From Candidatus Woesearchaeota archaeon (GTDB lineage Archaea > Nanobdellota > Nanobdellia > Woesearchaeales > UBA525), in the NCBI GenBank assembly GCA_014874255.1, contig JACWAN010000106.1, positions 1 to 32,342 of the forward strand: 32,342 nucleotides of DNA. Direction: 5' to 3'. A model generated the notes under the pieces. It was not told the origin of the DNA. It made no database searches and saw nothing but the letters and a program-made list of their open reading frames with translations. Of the stretch, positions 16,111 through 24,234 are shown in pieces (the stretch's first letter is position 1; each line of letters begins with the position of its first letter). The position numbers were made by a program, and so were the translations under genes.

Positions 16111-16641
16111 ATGATGTTCGCGAAAAAAATCGAACAGATACTCCAAGAACGGCAGTCAAAAGCCAGTCATCTGAGAGAGCGGATCGGGGAGTTAGAACGT
16201 CAAGCAAGCGAACTGCAACGCCAGAACCGACGACCACGGAGCGTTCTCACCAACATCGATAACCTAAGGAAGATAGGAGGCGAGCAGCTACGGATTGCAT
16301 CGAACAATGAGCGACTGCTCCGGACATATGAAGGGCTCCACGCGCCCGACGGATACAATATTCTCAGGCGGTTAGCCGCCTCAGGCGACCCGCTCTGCCG
16401 ACAAGTACAAGCATATATTTCAGCGCCGGGCTCGGATGATGCAGACCTGAACGACCGCTTCATATGGTCCATAATCAACCGCAGCATGACCCGAGAGACG
16501 TACATGGAAACATTGCAAGGAAAACGCCCGTTCGCCCACATCAACACCTACAACAGGGACTACATAGGCGGTAGAGATGAAGGCGATCCTATCTATCTCC
16601 CGAAGAAATTCCAGCTGACACTCGACCAGAACAAGGGATGA
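16111..16641 (+). CDS. hypothetical protein with N-terminal coiled coil
   Basis: Heptad-like KKIEQILQERQSKASHLRERIGELERQASELQRQ; no family recognised. Confidence 0.55.
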   Translation: MMFAKKIEQILQERQSKASHLRERIGELERQASELQRQNRRPRSVLTNIDNLRKIGGEQLRIASNNERLLRTYEGLHAPDGYNILRRLAASGDPLCRQVQAYISAPGSDDADLNDRFIWSIINRSMTRETYMETLQGKRPFAHINTYNRDYIGGRDEGDPIYLPKKFQLTLDQNKG

Positions 16642-16692
16642 TATCGCCCCGCTGGAACAGTTTAAAACACTGATTCCGGAAAAGCACGGGAG

Positions 16693-16827
16693 ATGAACCT
16701 CGCCACGCGGCCGCAGAGCGGGCACATCATCCTCTTCTACCTCCCCTTCACGGTCATCCTCGAAGCGGTCCTCAGAATCGCGTACGGCTTCCTCCGGCCG
16801 CTCTCGCTCCGGAAGAAACAACTTTAA
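16693..16827 (+). CDS. small single-TM protein, 44 aa (start +/-1)
   Basis: MNLATRPQSGHIILFYLPFTVILEAVLRIAYGFLRPLSLRKKQL*; preceded by GTTTAAAAC and CGGGAG. Confidence 0.45.
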   Translation: MNLATRPQSGHIILFYLPFTVILEAVLRIAYGFLRPLSLRKKQL

Positions 16828-16866
16828 AAACATCGTCTCCCATTCTGGCTCAGGGAGGTGGTTGCT

Positions 16867-17418
16867 ATGCGCACAGGATACAAGGTAATCGACGCCATGA
16901 CGACGCGGCCGATCACCGCGGCGGCGGACGACACGCTCTACGCCATCGCGCAGCTGATGAAGGAGAAGAAGGTCGGCAGCGTCCTCCTCAAGGACGGCGA
17001 GAGACTGGCGGGCATCGTGACCGAGTTCGACCTTGTGCGCAAGGCGATGGCGGAGGCGATGGACGTCCGGGAGACGCCGGTCAACCGGATCATGACCGCC
17101 GCGGACGAGATGGCCGTCGTCGACCCAGGCATGGACGTCTTCGACGCGCTCAACGTGATGCGGGAGCGCGACGTCCGCCACCTGCCCGTGCTGGACGCGG
17201 GAAAGCTCGCAGGCTTCATCACCGTCAAGGACATCCTCCGCATCGAACCGGAACTGTTCGACATCATCGTGGACAAGTACGAGATCCGCGAGGCGCACCG
17301 GAAACCGATCGCAGCGTTCAAGCAGGGCGAATGCAACCTCTGCGGCAACTTCTCGAACCGCCTGTCGACGGTGCGCGGCCTCCTCGTCTGTCCGCCCTGC
17401 GTCCGGGACGCGGAGTAA
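16867..17418 (+). CDS. tandem CBS domain protein with C-terminal zinc ribbon
   Basis: Two CBS motifs (KKVGSVLLKDGERLAGIVTEFDLVRKAM; RDVRHLPVLDAGKLAGFITVKDIL) and CNLCGNF...LLVCPPC; SD GGGAGGTGG. Confidence 0.9.
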   Translation: MRTGYKVIDAMTTRPITAAADDTLYAIAQLMKEKKVGSVLLKDGERLAGIVTEFDLVRKAMAEAMDVRETPVNRIMTAADEMAVVDPGMDVFDALNVMRERDVRHLPVLDAGKLAGFITVKDILRIEPELFDIIVDKYEIREAHRKPIAAFKQGECNLCGNFSNRLSTVRGLLVCPPCVRDAE

Positions 17419-17439
17419 GCGACACATTTCAGACCTTCT

Positions 17440-17560
17440 GGTGTGCTGCGGAGACTCTATTCTCCCTCCGGTCCGAGGCCTGGTCAGGCGCTCACGATAA
17501 TGGCCTCGCAAAAACGCTCGTCCATGTTCGCGCCCGTCAAACATCCCAAGGCAGCACACC
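17440..17560 (-). repeat. family A palindromic intergenic element, copy R3 (minus orientation)
   Basis: Arms GGTGTGCTGC (17440-17449) / GCAGCACACC (17551-17560); minus strand reads GCTGCCTTGG...GAGGCCATTATCGTGAGC...CTCGGACCGGAGGGAG...TCTCCGCAGC. Confidence 0.85.
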
Positions 17561-17588
17561 AAGAAGAGAACATGCTGTCAAAGAACGT

Positions 17589-18149
17589 TTATTTCTCGGA
17601 GAAGATCTCCGCCTGGAACGCTTCGATCGCGACGCCCTTCTCCTTCCACGCCTTCCGTTCGAGGCCGGCTTTCAGGCAGAGGTGCTCGAGGTATGTCTCG
17701 ACGCTCCATCCGTACTCGACCGGGACCTGCGGCAACAACAATCCTGAGTAGAACCCTTTCCGGATGATGAGACCGTCGCGGCCGACCCTGACCTTCTCCA
17801 AATACTCGTCCGGCTTCTTCACCTTGAGCGGCTCGGGAAGGCTGAGGACGCTCACCTCGATCCTGATCCCGCCGAGCTCTTCCGGGTCGAGCGACGGGAA
17901 GCGCGGGTCGTCGAACGCGGCCGCGCGGGCGGCGTGGACCACGCCCTCGTACAACGGGAGTTCGCCCTTGACGAAGCCGATGCAGCCGCGTAACTCACCC
18001 TCTTTCGTGAGGGTGACGAAGACGCCGAGCCGCTCCGCGAGCAGCTTATCCGCCTTGTACTGCGAGAGGTCAAGCTCGCGCTTCGTGAATGCGGTTTCGA
18101 TGGCCTGACGCGCCAGCCTGAGCAGGAGCGTGCCGACTCGCTCGTCCAT
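17589..18149 (-). CDS. AMMECR1 domain protein
   Basis: GELRGCIGFVKGELPLYEGVVHAARAAAFDDPRFPSLDPEEL is the AMMECR1 signature. Confidence 0.93.
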   Translation of the reverse strand: MDERVGTLLLRLARQAIETAFTKRELDLSQYKADKLLAERLGVFVTLTKEGELRGCIGFVKGELPLYEGVVHAARAAAFDDPRFPSLDPEELGGIRIEVSVLSLPEPLKVKKPDEYLEKVRVGRDGLIIRKGFYSGLLLPQVPVEYGWSVETYLEHLCLKAGLERKAWKEKGVAIEAFQAEIFSEK

Positions 18150-18242
18150 AGGATCTCTAAGACGCCGGGATTAAAAAAGGTTCTGTCAAAGGACGGTCAA
18201 CTGTTGATGAAAATGACAGGAAACGGGAAAAAAGGCGTTTCC

Positions 18243-18362
18243 GGGAATGCCGCGGAGATATTGCTCTCCCTCCGGTCCGGGCAGATTGTCCGCAACGCGC
18301 GTAGCGGATTGGCACTGCGGTGCCAAGCGCGTCGCGGGGCCTTGTTCCAAGGCGGCATTCCC
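18243..18362 (-). repeat. family A palindromic intergenic element, copy R4 (minus orientation)
   Basis: 11-bp perfect arms GGGAATGCCGC (18243-18253) / GCGGCATTCCC (18352-18362); minus strand reads GCCGCCTTGG...GACAATCTGCCCGGACCGGAGGGAG...TCTCCGCGGC. Confidence 0.87.
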
Positions 18363-18456
18363 ATAAACGAGAACGGACGTAGTAAGGATGGACGTGAAGA
18401 ACGAAGAGCAAGAAGAGAAGAACGGAGAGAACGAAGAACGTTGTGGACGGCAGGCC

Positions 18457-18726
18457 TCAGACCTTGGCGAGCACGGTCGCGAAGGACTTGAATTGCTTCT
18501 GCACGCGGCCGATTGCCTCGACGAGCGCCTCGGTCGCGTCCTTGCCCTTCGTCTCGAGGATGAACTTGGGCACCGCGACCAGGGGGTGGTTGATCGTGTA
18601 CGTCGCCACCTTGACGTCCGCATCGTTCCAGAGCTCGGTCTTGAGCGCGTTGCAGAGCGTGTGGTCCGCGCCCGGCAACTCGAAGATGAGCCGGTATTTC
18701 TTCTTCTCGAGAACGTTCAGTTCCAT
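18457..18726 (-). CDS. rpoL: DNA-directed RNA polymerase subunit L (Rpo11)
   Basis: RLIFELPGADHTLCNALKTELWNDADVKVATYTINHPLV...PKFILETKGKD. Confidence 0.92.
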   Translation of the reverse strand: MELNVLEKKKYRLIFELPGADHTLCNALKTELWNDADVKVATYTINHPLVAVPKFILETKGKDATEALVEAIGRVQKQFKSFATVLAKV

Positions 18727-18749
18727 GCGTCGCGTGAACCGGGAACGCT

Positions 18750-19289
18750 TTATAAATCTTTTTGTCGAGTCAGGAGGCGTGGAACGGCGTACCGGGCCTT
18801 CCAGCGAGCGGCAAGATCCTCGGTGCAGGGGAGGGATATCAGGTTGGCATCGTCGAACGGCCTGTCATGCTCCGAATAGGTGAGGAGACCGTTCTTCCAG
18901 AGGGAGAGGTCGTGATAGTGCTGCCCGTCGGACGTGTGAACGAGCATGACCGGGATGTCCGCCCGTTCGAGGACGGCGTAGGTCTCCGCGAGCAGCCGCT
19001 CAGAGCGTCCGGGCCAGCCGCCGACGACCGCGGCGACCGCCTGGTGGGCGCGTCCCCTGTCCTGTTCCGTGAGCCATGCCGCATAGCGCTCCATCAGTTC
19101 CGGCCGGTTGAGGTAAGCGTTCGTGAGATGGGCGAGCGTCAGGCGGTTGAACGCTTCCAGCGAGAGGTCTTTGGCGAAGGTGGCGACCGCGACGCAGGAC
19201 TCGAGACCGAGCGTGCGCAGGCCGACGTTGTCGCCGAATCGGTCGTCGTCGAAGTGACCCTGATCCACCACGAGCCATCGTTCTTCCAT
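18750..19289 (-). CDS. hypothetical protein, 179 aa, with CheD-like GLRTLGLESCVAVATF segment
   Basis: Intact ORF; the N-terminal segment resembles the TLGLGSCVAV core of CheD-like deamidases, but this is not conclusive. Confidence 0.45.
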   Translation of the reverse strand: MEERWLVVDQGHFDDDRFGDNVGLRTLGLESCVAVATFAKDLSLEAFNRLTLAHLTNAYLNRPELMERYAAWLTEQDRGRAHQAVAAVVGGWPGRSERLLAETYAVLERADIPVMLVHTSDGQHYHDLSLWKNGLLTYSEHDRPFDDANLISLPCTEDLAARWKARYAVPRLLTRQKDL

Positions 19290-19381
19290 ACATCCCTATG
19301 AAGAAGACCGATTTAAAAATATTTCGTAAATCACCACTAAATAATGATAAACTATTTATGCTGTGCTGCATCCTTCAGGGC

Positions 19382-19756
19382 ATGAACGGCGCACAGAAAG
19401 AGACTCTCTGCAAAGTCACCGCGCACGGCGTCCTGCTGCCGGACGGAACGCTCGAAGGACGGGTGGATGCGGCGCTCTGCTGCGACGACCTCGCAGCATT
19501 CCCGCGACAGCTCTTCCTCCATATCGAGCTCTACGCGAGAGGGAAGATGCCGAAAGGGATGGCGTACGGGAACGCGATCGGCGTCCCGACGGAGGAAGGC
19601 ATCCTGCTCAGCCTGCCGGAACGGCAGCTCGTCCGTGCGCGTATCGACGGAGCAGCGCTCCTCGTCAGTCTCCAGGACCACTATGAGCTCTGGCAGCCGG
19701 CTCGCTACGACCTCTACCTCCAGGCAGTCGCCGTCGACAACGCCCACTCATGCTAG
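19382..19756 (+). CDS. hypothetical protein, about 124 aa
   Basis: Intact ORF on a coding-like strand; start uncertain (19298, 19358 or 19382). Confidence 0.45.
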   Translation: MNGAQKETLCKVTAHGVLLPDGTLEGRVDAALCCDDLAAFPRQLFLHIELYARGKMPKGMAYGNAIGVPTEEGILLSLPERQLVRARIDGAALLVSLQDHYELWQPARYDLYLQAVAVDNAHSC

Positions 19757-19905
19757 ATATCCCGGAATCACAGACGCCACTCATCGTCCAAGGTACGGAA
19801 ACCGGACGAACATCCCAACGAACATCCCATAGGCTCATATGAATCTGACGGTTTCCAGTTGGTTTCCCGGAATTTCTTTTATATTCCGACATCTTATCCG
19901 GGGGC

Positions 19906-21588
19906 ATGACAACCGCAACCAGCATCGGAACATTGATTGCCCTCCTCTTCGGGCTTGCGGCGCTCGCAACGGCGGTGTCGGCGCTCACCATCGTGAGTCC
20001 GGCGCCGGGCCAGTACGGGTCGCCGGTCGCAGTCAACATCCGCGCGAACCAGACCCAGGACGCAATCTCCTATACTCTGACGCCGGGGAACGCATCGGAG
20101 ACCTGCACGAACTGCACCGCGCTGTCCGGGAGCGAAGCGCTCGACGCAGGCAACTACACGCTCGCCGCGACCGCGACGCTCGGCAACGCCACCGAACAGG
20201 CGAACGTCTCCTTCGAGGTGCTCCCGCCGGTGCCGCCGACGTCCACGTTCAGCGTCACCATCCTTGACCCGACGGACGAGACCTATGGCACGAGTGCGGT
20301 CCCGATCACCCTCGCGACGAACGCGACCGTGGACACGCTCGGATACCAGCTCGACAACGGCACGGTCCAGCAGGCGTGCGTGAACTGCTCGAGCTTCCAG
20401 ACGACGCTCAACGTGAGCGACGGCAACCACACCCTGGCTGCGGAAGGGACGCTCGGGAACGAGACAGAGACCGCTAGCGTCAGCTTCACGGTGCAACAGC
20501 CGGTGCAACAGCCCGACGAGCTGACCCTCACCGTCGCGAGCCCGCTCGCGCAGGACTACACGAGCCCGGTCCAGCTCAGCTTCCAGACGAGCCTGCCCTC
20601 GACGATCAACTACAGCATCGACAACCAGACGGTCCAGGCGTGCGTGAACTGCACCGACTACGAGGCGAGCCAGGTCCTCGACGAGGGCAGCCACACGCTG
20701 ACGGTGCTGGCAGCGGCGCAGAACCGGTCGGCGAATGCCACCGTCGTCTTCAGCGTCGTGAACGCCACGACCAACGAGACGGAGAACGAGACGAACGGGA
20801 CCGGGAACGACGGCAACGAGAGCGGAGCGCCGCGCTTCAGCCTCGGTTTCGAGCAGCTGCCACAGATGGTGGCCTCAGGGAACATCACCGACGACGAGCT
20901 CGCGGCGATCATCCGGGCGAACCGCCTCAACCCGGGCATCCTCAACCGGCTCATCAAGACCGGGAAGCTCGGGAACGAGTCCATCACCGCCATCATCGAG
21001 ACGCAGAGCGCGCCGCCTGGCATCTTCCAGCGGATCCTCGGATTCTTCGGCTTCCACGTCGCGACCCCGAAGGACGAGCTCGCCGCGCAGTACAACCTCA
21101 CCGACAACCAGGAAGCGATGCTCCTCACCCAGAACGACGTCTCGCCGCAGGTGAGCGCGAAGCTCAAGAAGGACCTCCAGACGCGGGCGGGCCAGCACGG
21201 GCCGTCGACGCCTCCCGGCCAGGCCAAGAGAGAGAATGACGAAGGCAATACGAACCTTCCCGCCCAGGACCAGCCCCGGAACCCGGGAGACACACCATTC
21301 CCTAGGAACGGCCGCGCCGCGGCGCCAGGCCAGACAAGGCAGCCGGGACCGGAGAACACCGCTTCCGGTGGGACGACGAGCAGGTCCCGTCAGGAGGGCG
21401 GTTCGCTGCCCGCGGCGCCGACGCCATCAAACAAGGGGGCCGGCAGCGGACAAGGGACCGGCGGTGAAGATCATGCGAACCCTGGGAACAGCGGCACGCC
21501 GCCCGGTCAAGCGAAGCATTACGACGCCGGCGGGCAGCAGAGCGACGGACAGGGCAACGGCAGGGGCAACGGCCACGGCCAGGGCTGA
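19906..21588 (+). CDS. secreted surface protein with three Ig-like repeats carrying C-x-N-C motifs and a G/Q/N-rich tail, 560 aa
   Basis: Signal peptide; repeats with CTNCTAL, CVNCSSF, CVNCTDY; many N-x-S/T sequons; low-complexity C-terminus with two TPPGQAK units. Confidence 0.8.
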   Translation: MTTATSIGTLIALLFGLAALATAVSALTIVSPAPGQYGSPVAVNIRANQTQDAISYTLTPGNASETCTNCTALSGSEALDAGNYTLAATATLGNATEQANVSFEVLPPVPPTSTFSVTILDPTDETYGTSAVPITLATNATVDTLGYQLDNGTVQQACVNCSSFQTTLNVSDGNHTLAAEGTLGNETETASVSFTVQQPVQQPDELTLTVASPLAQDYTSPVQLSFQTSLPSTINYSIDNQTVQACVNCTDYEASQVLDEGSHTLTVLAAAQNRSANATVVFSVVNATTNETENETNGTGNDGNESGAPRFSLGFEQLPQMVASGNITDDELAAIIRANRLNPGILNRLIKTGKLGNESITAIIETQSAPPGIFQRILGFFGFHVATPKDELAAQYNLTDNQEAMLLTQNDVSPQVSAKLKKDLQTRAGQHGPSTPPGQAKRENDEGNTNLPAQDQPRNPGDTPFPRNGRAAAPGQTRQPGPENTASGGTTSRSRQEGGSLPAAPTPSNKGAGSGQGTGGEDHANPGNSGTPPGQAKHYDAGGQQSDGQGNGRGNGHGQG

Positions 21589-21594
21589 ACGGCC

Positions 21595-22440
21595 TCATTC
21601 CCAGCCAGGCAAGAGCTTCAGGCGGTTCGTCTTGTAGAACGGCTCCTTCCTGACGACGCCCTTCTCCTCGAGCTTCCGCACCACCTTGCTCATCTTTGAT
21701 TTGGAGAAGCCGGTCTCGGCGCAGAGCGCCTTCTGCCGGTCCACGCCGCGCTTGACGAGCGAGACGATCAGGAGTTCGTCCTCGCCGAGGGCGCCGAGCA
21801 AGGCTTTCTTCTCCACCGCGTGGCGTCGGCGCCAGACGACGGCGACGGCCGCGAGCGTGACGATGAGGAGCGAGCCGAGGATGACTGGCGCCCAGGGGAA
21901 CGAGGGCCCGTCATAGAGGACGATGATCGGGAGTTCGCTGACGCCTTCCTCGTGCCAGCGGAGCGTGATCGTCCGGCCGTCGGTACCGATGCTGTCGGGC
22001 GTCGGGCTCGCCGCCGCGTCGGCGTGGGCGAGGGCGAACCCTTCGGGCAGGGTGACGTTCACGTCGAGCGATGCGTTGTCGACGGGCTTGAGGCGGAGGG
22101 CGAACGCGCGGGAAGCGCCCTGCTGCGTGACGAGGCCGTCGAACAAGAGGGTGAAGGAGACGTCGTTCTTCCCGGGGACGAGGCTCTGGTTCAGGACGAG
22201 GAGAACGCCGTCCGGCTGGTCCTGTTCGGCGTACCCCTTGTCGAAGAGGACGGCGAGCGGCCGTTGGTCGAGACGGTAGTCGACGGCGTCGTAGGCTCCG
22301 TCCGAGTCGATGGAGAGGGTGATCCGCTCCTCCGCGACGTTGTTGCTGTGGAGCGTGATGTCCACCGCCTGGTGTTCCACGACTCCGAGCGCGACGGGGA
22401 GGAGCATGAGGACTAGCAGGAGATACAACGCACCCTTCAT
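21595..22440 (-). CDS. exported ectodomain-TM-winged HTH protein (membrane-tethered regulator)
   Basis: Signal peptide, beta-rich ectodomain, TM (VILGSLLIVTLAAVAVVW), cytosolic wHTH (LCAETGFSKSKMSKVVRKLEEKGVVRKEP). Confidence 0.82.
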   Translation of the reverse strand: MKGALYLLLVLMLLPVALGVVEHQAVDITLHSNNVAEERITLSIDSDGAYDAVDYRLDQRPLAVLFDKGYAEQDQPDGVLLVLNQSLVPGKNDVSFTLLFDGLVTQQGASRAFALRLKPVDNASLDVNVTLPEGFALAHADAAASPTPDSIGTDGRTITLRWHEEGVSELPIIVLYDGPSFPWAPVILGSLLIVTLAAVAVVWRRRHAVEKKALLGALGEDELLIVSLVKRGVDRQKALCAETGFSKSKMSKVVRKLEEKGVVRKEPFYKTNRLKLLPGWE

Positions 22441-22474
22441 CCCGCCCAGGAAGCGTTATGGGTATTTAAAGTTT

Positions 22475-22660
22475 CTATCGGACCGGCCGCGTTGAAAGTG
22501 TACGTTGCCGCCCTCAGGTCGAACCGTTGCGAAGAAAGCGGCAAAGGCCGAGTAGGGGGTCGCCCCCTGCGGGGACGAGGCCCTTCGAAGTAAACAGCAA
22601 CACGGTTCGAAGGCGGCGACGCGAGCGTGAGCGAGACTTTCAACGCCGGCCTATCGGACC
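22475..22660. mobile_element. 166-bp MITE-like palindromic insertion (22485-22650) with 10-bp flanking direct repeats (family B)
   Basis: CTATCGGACC at 22475-22484 and 22651-22660; ends GGCCGCGTTGAAAGT / revcomp GCCGGCGTTGAAAGT match 13/15; inner arms TCGAACCGT / ACGGTTCGA; apical GGGGG-TCG-CCCCC. Confidence 0.7.
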
Positions 22661-23670
22661 TACTTGTGGTAGGTCTTCTGCCGCTCGATCATCCACTGCG
22701 GGTAAGGCAGGGGCGTCGCGCTCGCCGCGTCCAGCGCAGCCAATTCCTTCGCGCTCAGCTCCAGATCGGCGGCGGCGAGGTTCTGCGTGAGCTGTTCCTG
22801 GGTACGCGCGCCCACGATGACGGACGTGACTCCCGGCCGTTGCGCGAGCCACGCGAGCGCTGCCGTCGCGAGCGTCGTCTTGTGCGCCTTGCTCACGGTC
22901 TCGAGCGCGTCCAGCACCTTGTCGAGGAGCTTCTCGTCTGCCGGGATGAATCCCTTGAGCTCGCCGCTGAGCCGCGTCCCTTTCGGCGCGCCTTTCCGGT
23001 ATTTGCCGGTGAGGAGACCGCCGGCGAGGGGGCTCCACGTCAGGACGCCCATGCGCTGGTCGAGGCAGAGCGGCACGACCTCGTGCTCGATGTCGCGGCC
23101 GGCGAGACTGTAATACCCTTGGTACGTGATGAACCGCGCCCAGCCGTGCTTCCGTGCAATCGCGTTCGCCTTGGCGAGCTGCCACGCCGCGAGGTTCGAC
23201 GCGCCGATGTACCGGACCTTTCCCCACCGGACGAGGTCGTTCAGCGCTTCCATCGTCTCCTTCAGCGGGGTGGAAGGATCCCAGCCGTGGATCTGGTAGA
23301 GGTCGATGTACTCGACCTGCAACCGCTTGAGGCTCTTCTCCACGGAGTCGAGGATGTGCTTCCGGGAGAGGCCGGCGTCGTTGACGTCGTCGCCCATCCG
23401 GCCGCGCACCTTCGTCGCGATGATCACATCCTCGCGCGGGACGCCCGCGGCCTTCAAGGCCTTGCCCAAGACCTGCTCTGATTCGCCGCGCGAGTAGACG
23501 TCCGCGGTGTCGAAGAAATTGACGCCGTGGTCGAGCGCGTACTTCACCATCGCGTTCGCGTCCTGCTGCGAAACGGAACCGACGCCCCGGAAGCCGGAGC
23601 CGAACGTCATCGTGCCGAGACAGAGCTTCGAGACCTTCACGCCGCTATTGCCGAGATTGACATACGCCAT
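22660..23670 (-). CDS. aldo/keto reductase
   Basis: MAYVNLGNSGVKVSKLCLGTMTFGSG, NFFDTADVYSRGESEQVLGKAL, YIDLYQIHGWDPSTPLKETMEAL, TSVIVGARTQEQLTQNL. Confidence 0.93.
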   Translation of the reverse strand: MAYVNLGNSGVKVSKLCLGTMTFGSGFRGVGSVSQQDANAMVKYALDHGVNFFDTADVYSRGESEQVLGKALKAAGVPREDVIIATKVRGRMGDDVNDAGLSRKHILDSVEKSLKRLQVEYIDLYQIHGWDPSTPLKETMEALNDLVRWGKVRYIGASNLAAWQLAKANAIARKHGWARFITYQGYYSLAGRDIEHEVVPLCLDQRMGVLTWSPLAGGLLTGKYRKGAPKGTRLSGELKGFIPADEKLLDKVLDALETVSKAHKTTLATAALAWLAQRPGVTSVIVGARTQEQLTQNLAAADLELSAKELAALDAASATPLPYPQWMIERQKTYHK

Positions 23671-23741
23671 AGGAACCACCCCTCCAGGAATCATCTCTCC
23701 CGACGAGGAACGAGGATGCGTTTAAAAAAGATGTGGAAGAT

Positions 23742-24080
23742 TCACCGCTCGAGCAGCGGCAGGCCGAGGAACCGGGTGTACGTCTCTTCGGCTGCGGCGA
23801 TCGCTTCGCGCGGTCCCGGGAGCGAGCTTGCCGAACGGCTTCATCGTCAGGGTGACGCCGCCCTTCCGGTTGGCGCGGCTCCAGAGCCCGACGACCTGTC
23901 CGTCGACGACGATCGTGGAGAGGAACATCCCGTTGTTGTCGGGGACGACCTTGTCGGCGTGCGCTTGATGGATGATCCCCTCCCAGTTCTTGTACCCGAT
24001 GACGTACTCGTCGAACGCAGGGAGAGGAACGCCCGCGGGGAGAAGCGAGACGGACGGGCTGCCCGCGCCTTCCGCGGGAG
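23742..24080 (-). pseudogene. remnant of a winged-helix (HTH_42-like) protein: N-terminally truncated and frameshifted
   Basis: LPAFDEYVIGYKNWEGIIHQAHADKVVPDNNGMFLSTIVVDGQVVGLWSRANRKGGVTLTMKPFGKLAPG, then a shift to PREAIAAAEETYTRFLGLPLLER*; no N-terminal domain present. Confidence 0.6.
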
Positions 24081-24234
24081 GAGATATTCGACCGTGTCGA
24101 CGTCGGAAGCGGTGGCCGCAGTCGCTCTGCTCCTGTGCGCCGCTACGTCGTTGCGTCGGGGATGCGACCATGAGACGTCCGCCGCGGCCGCCCGAACGAA
24201 TACCTTTATATTCCACGAGGAGGAACCGCCCACC

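Noticed and set aside
16420-17562. 380-aa minus-strand ORF opposite the CBS gene
   Set aside because: Crosses element R3 and the antisense of the CBS gene; no recognisable domain.
22485-22650. Interpretation as an attC site because of the GTTGAAAG/CTTTCAAC ends
   Set aside because: Core motif polarity is opposite to attC, and the 10-bp flanking direct repeats point to transposition-type insertion.
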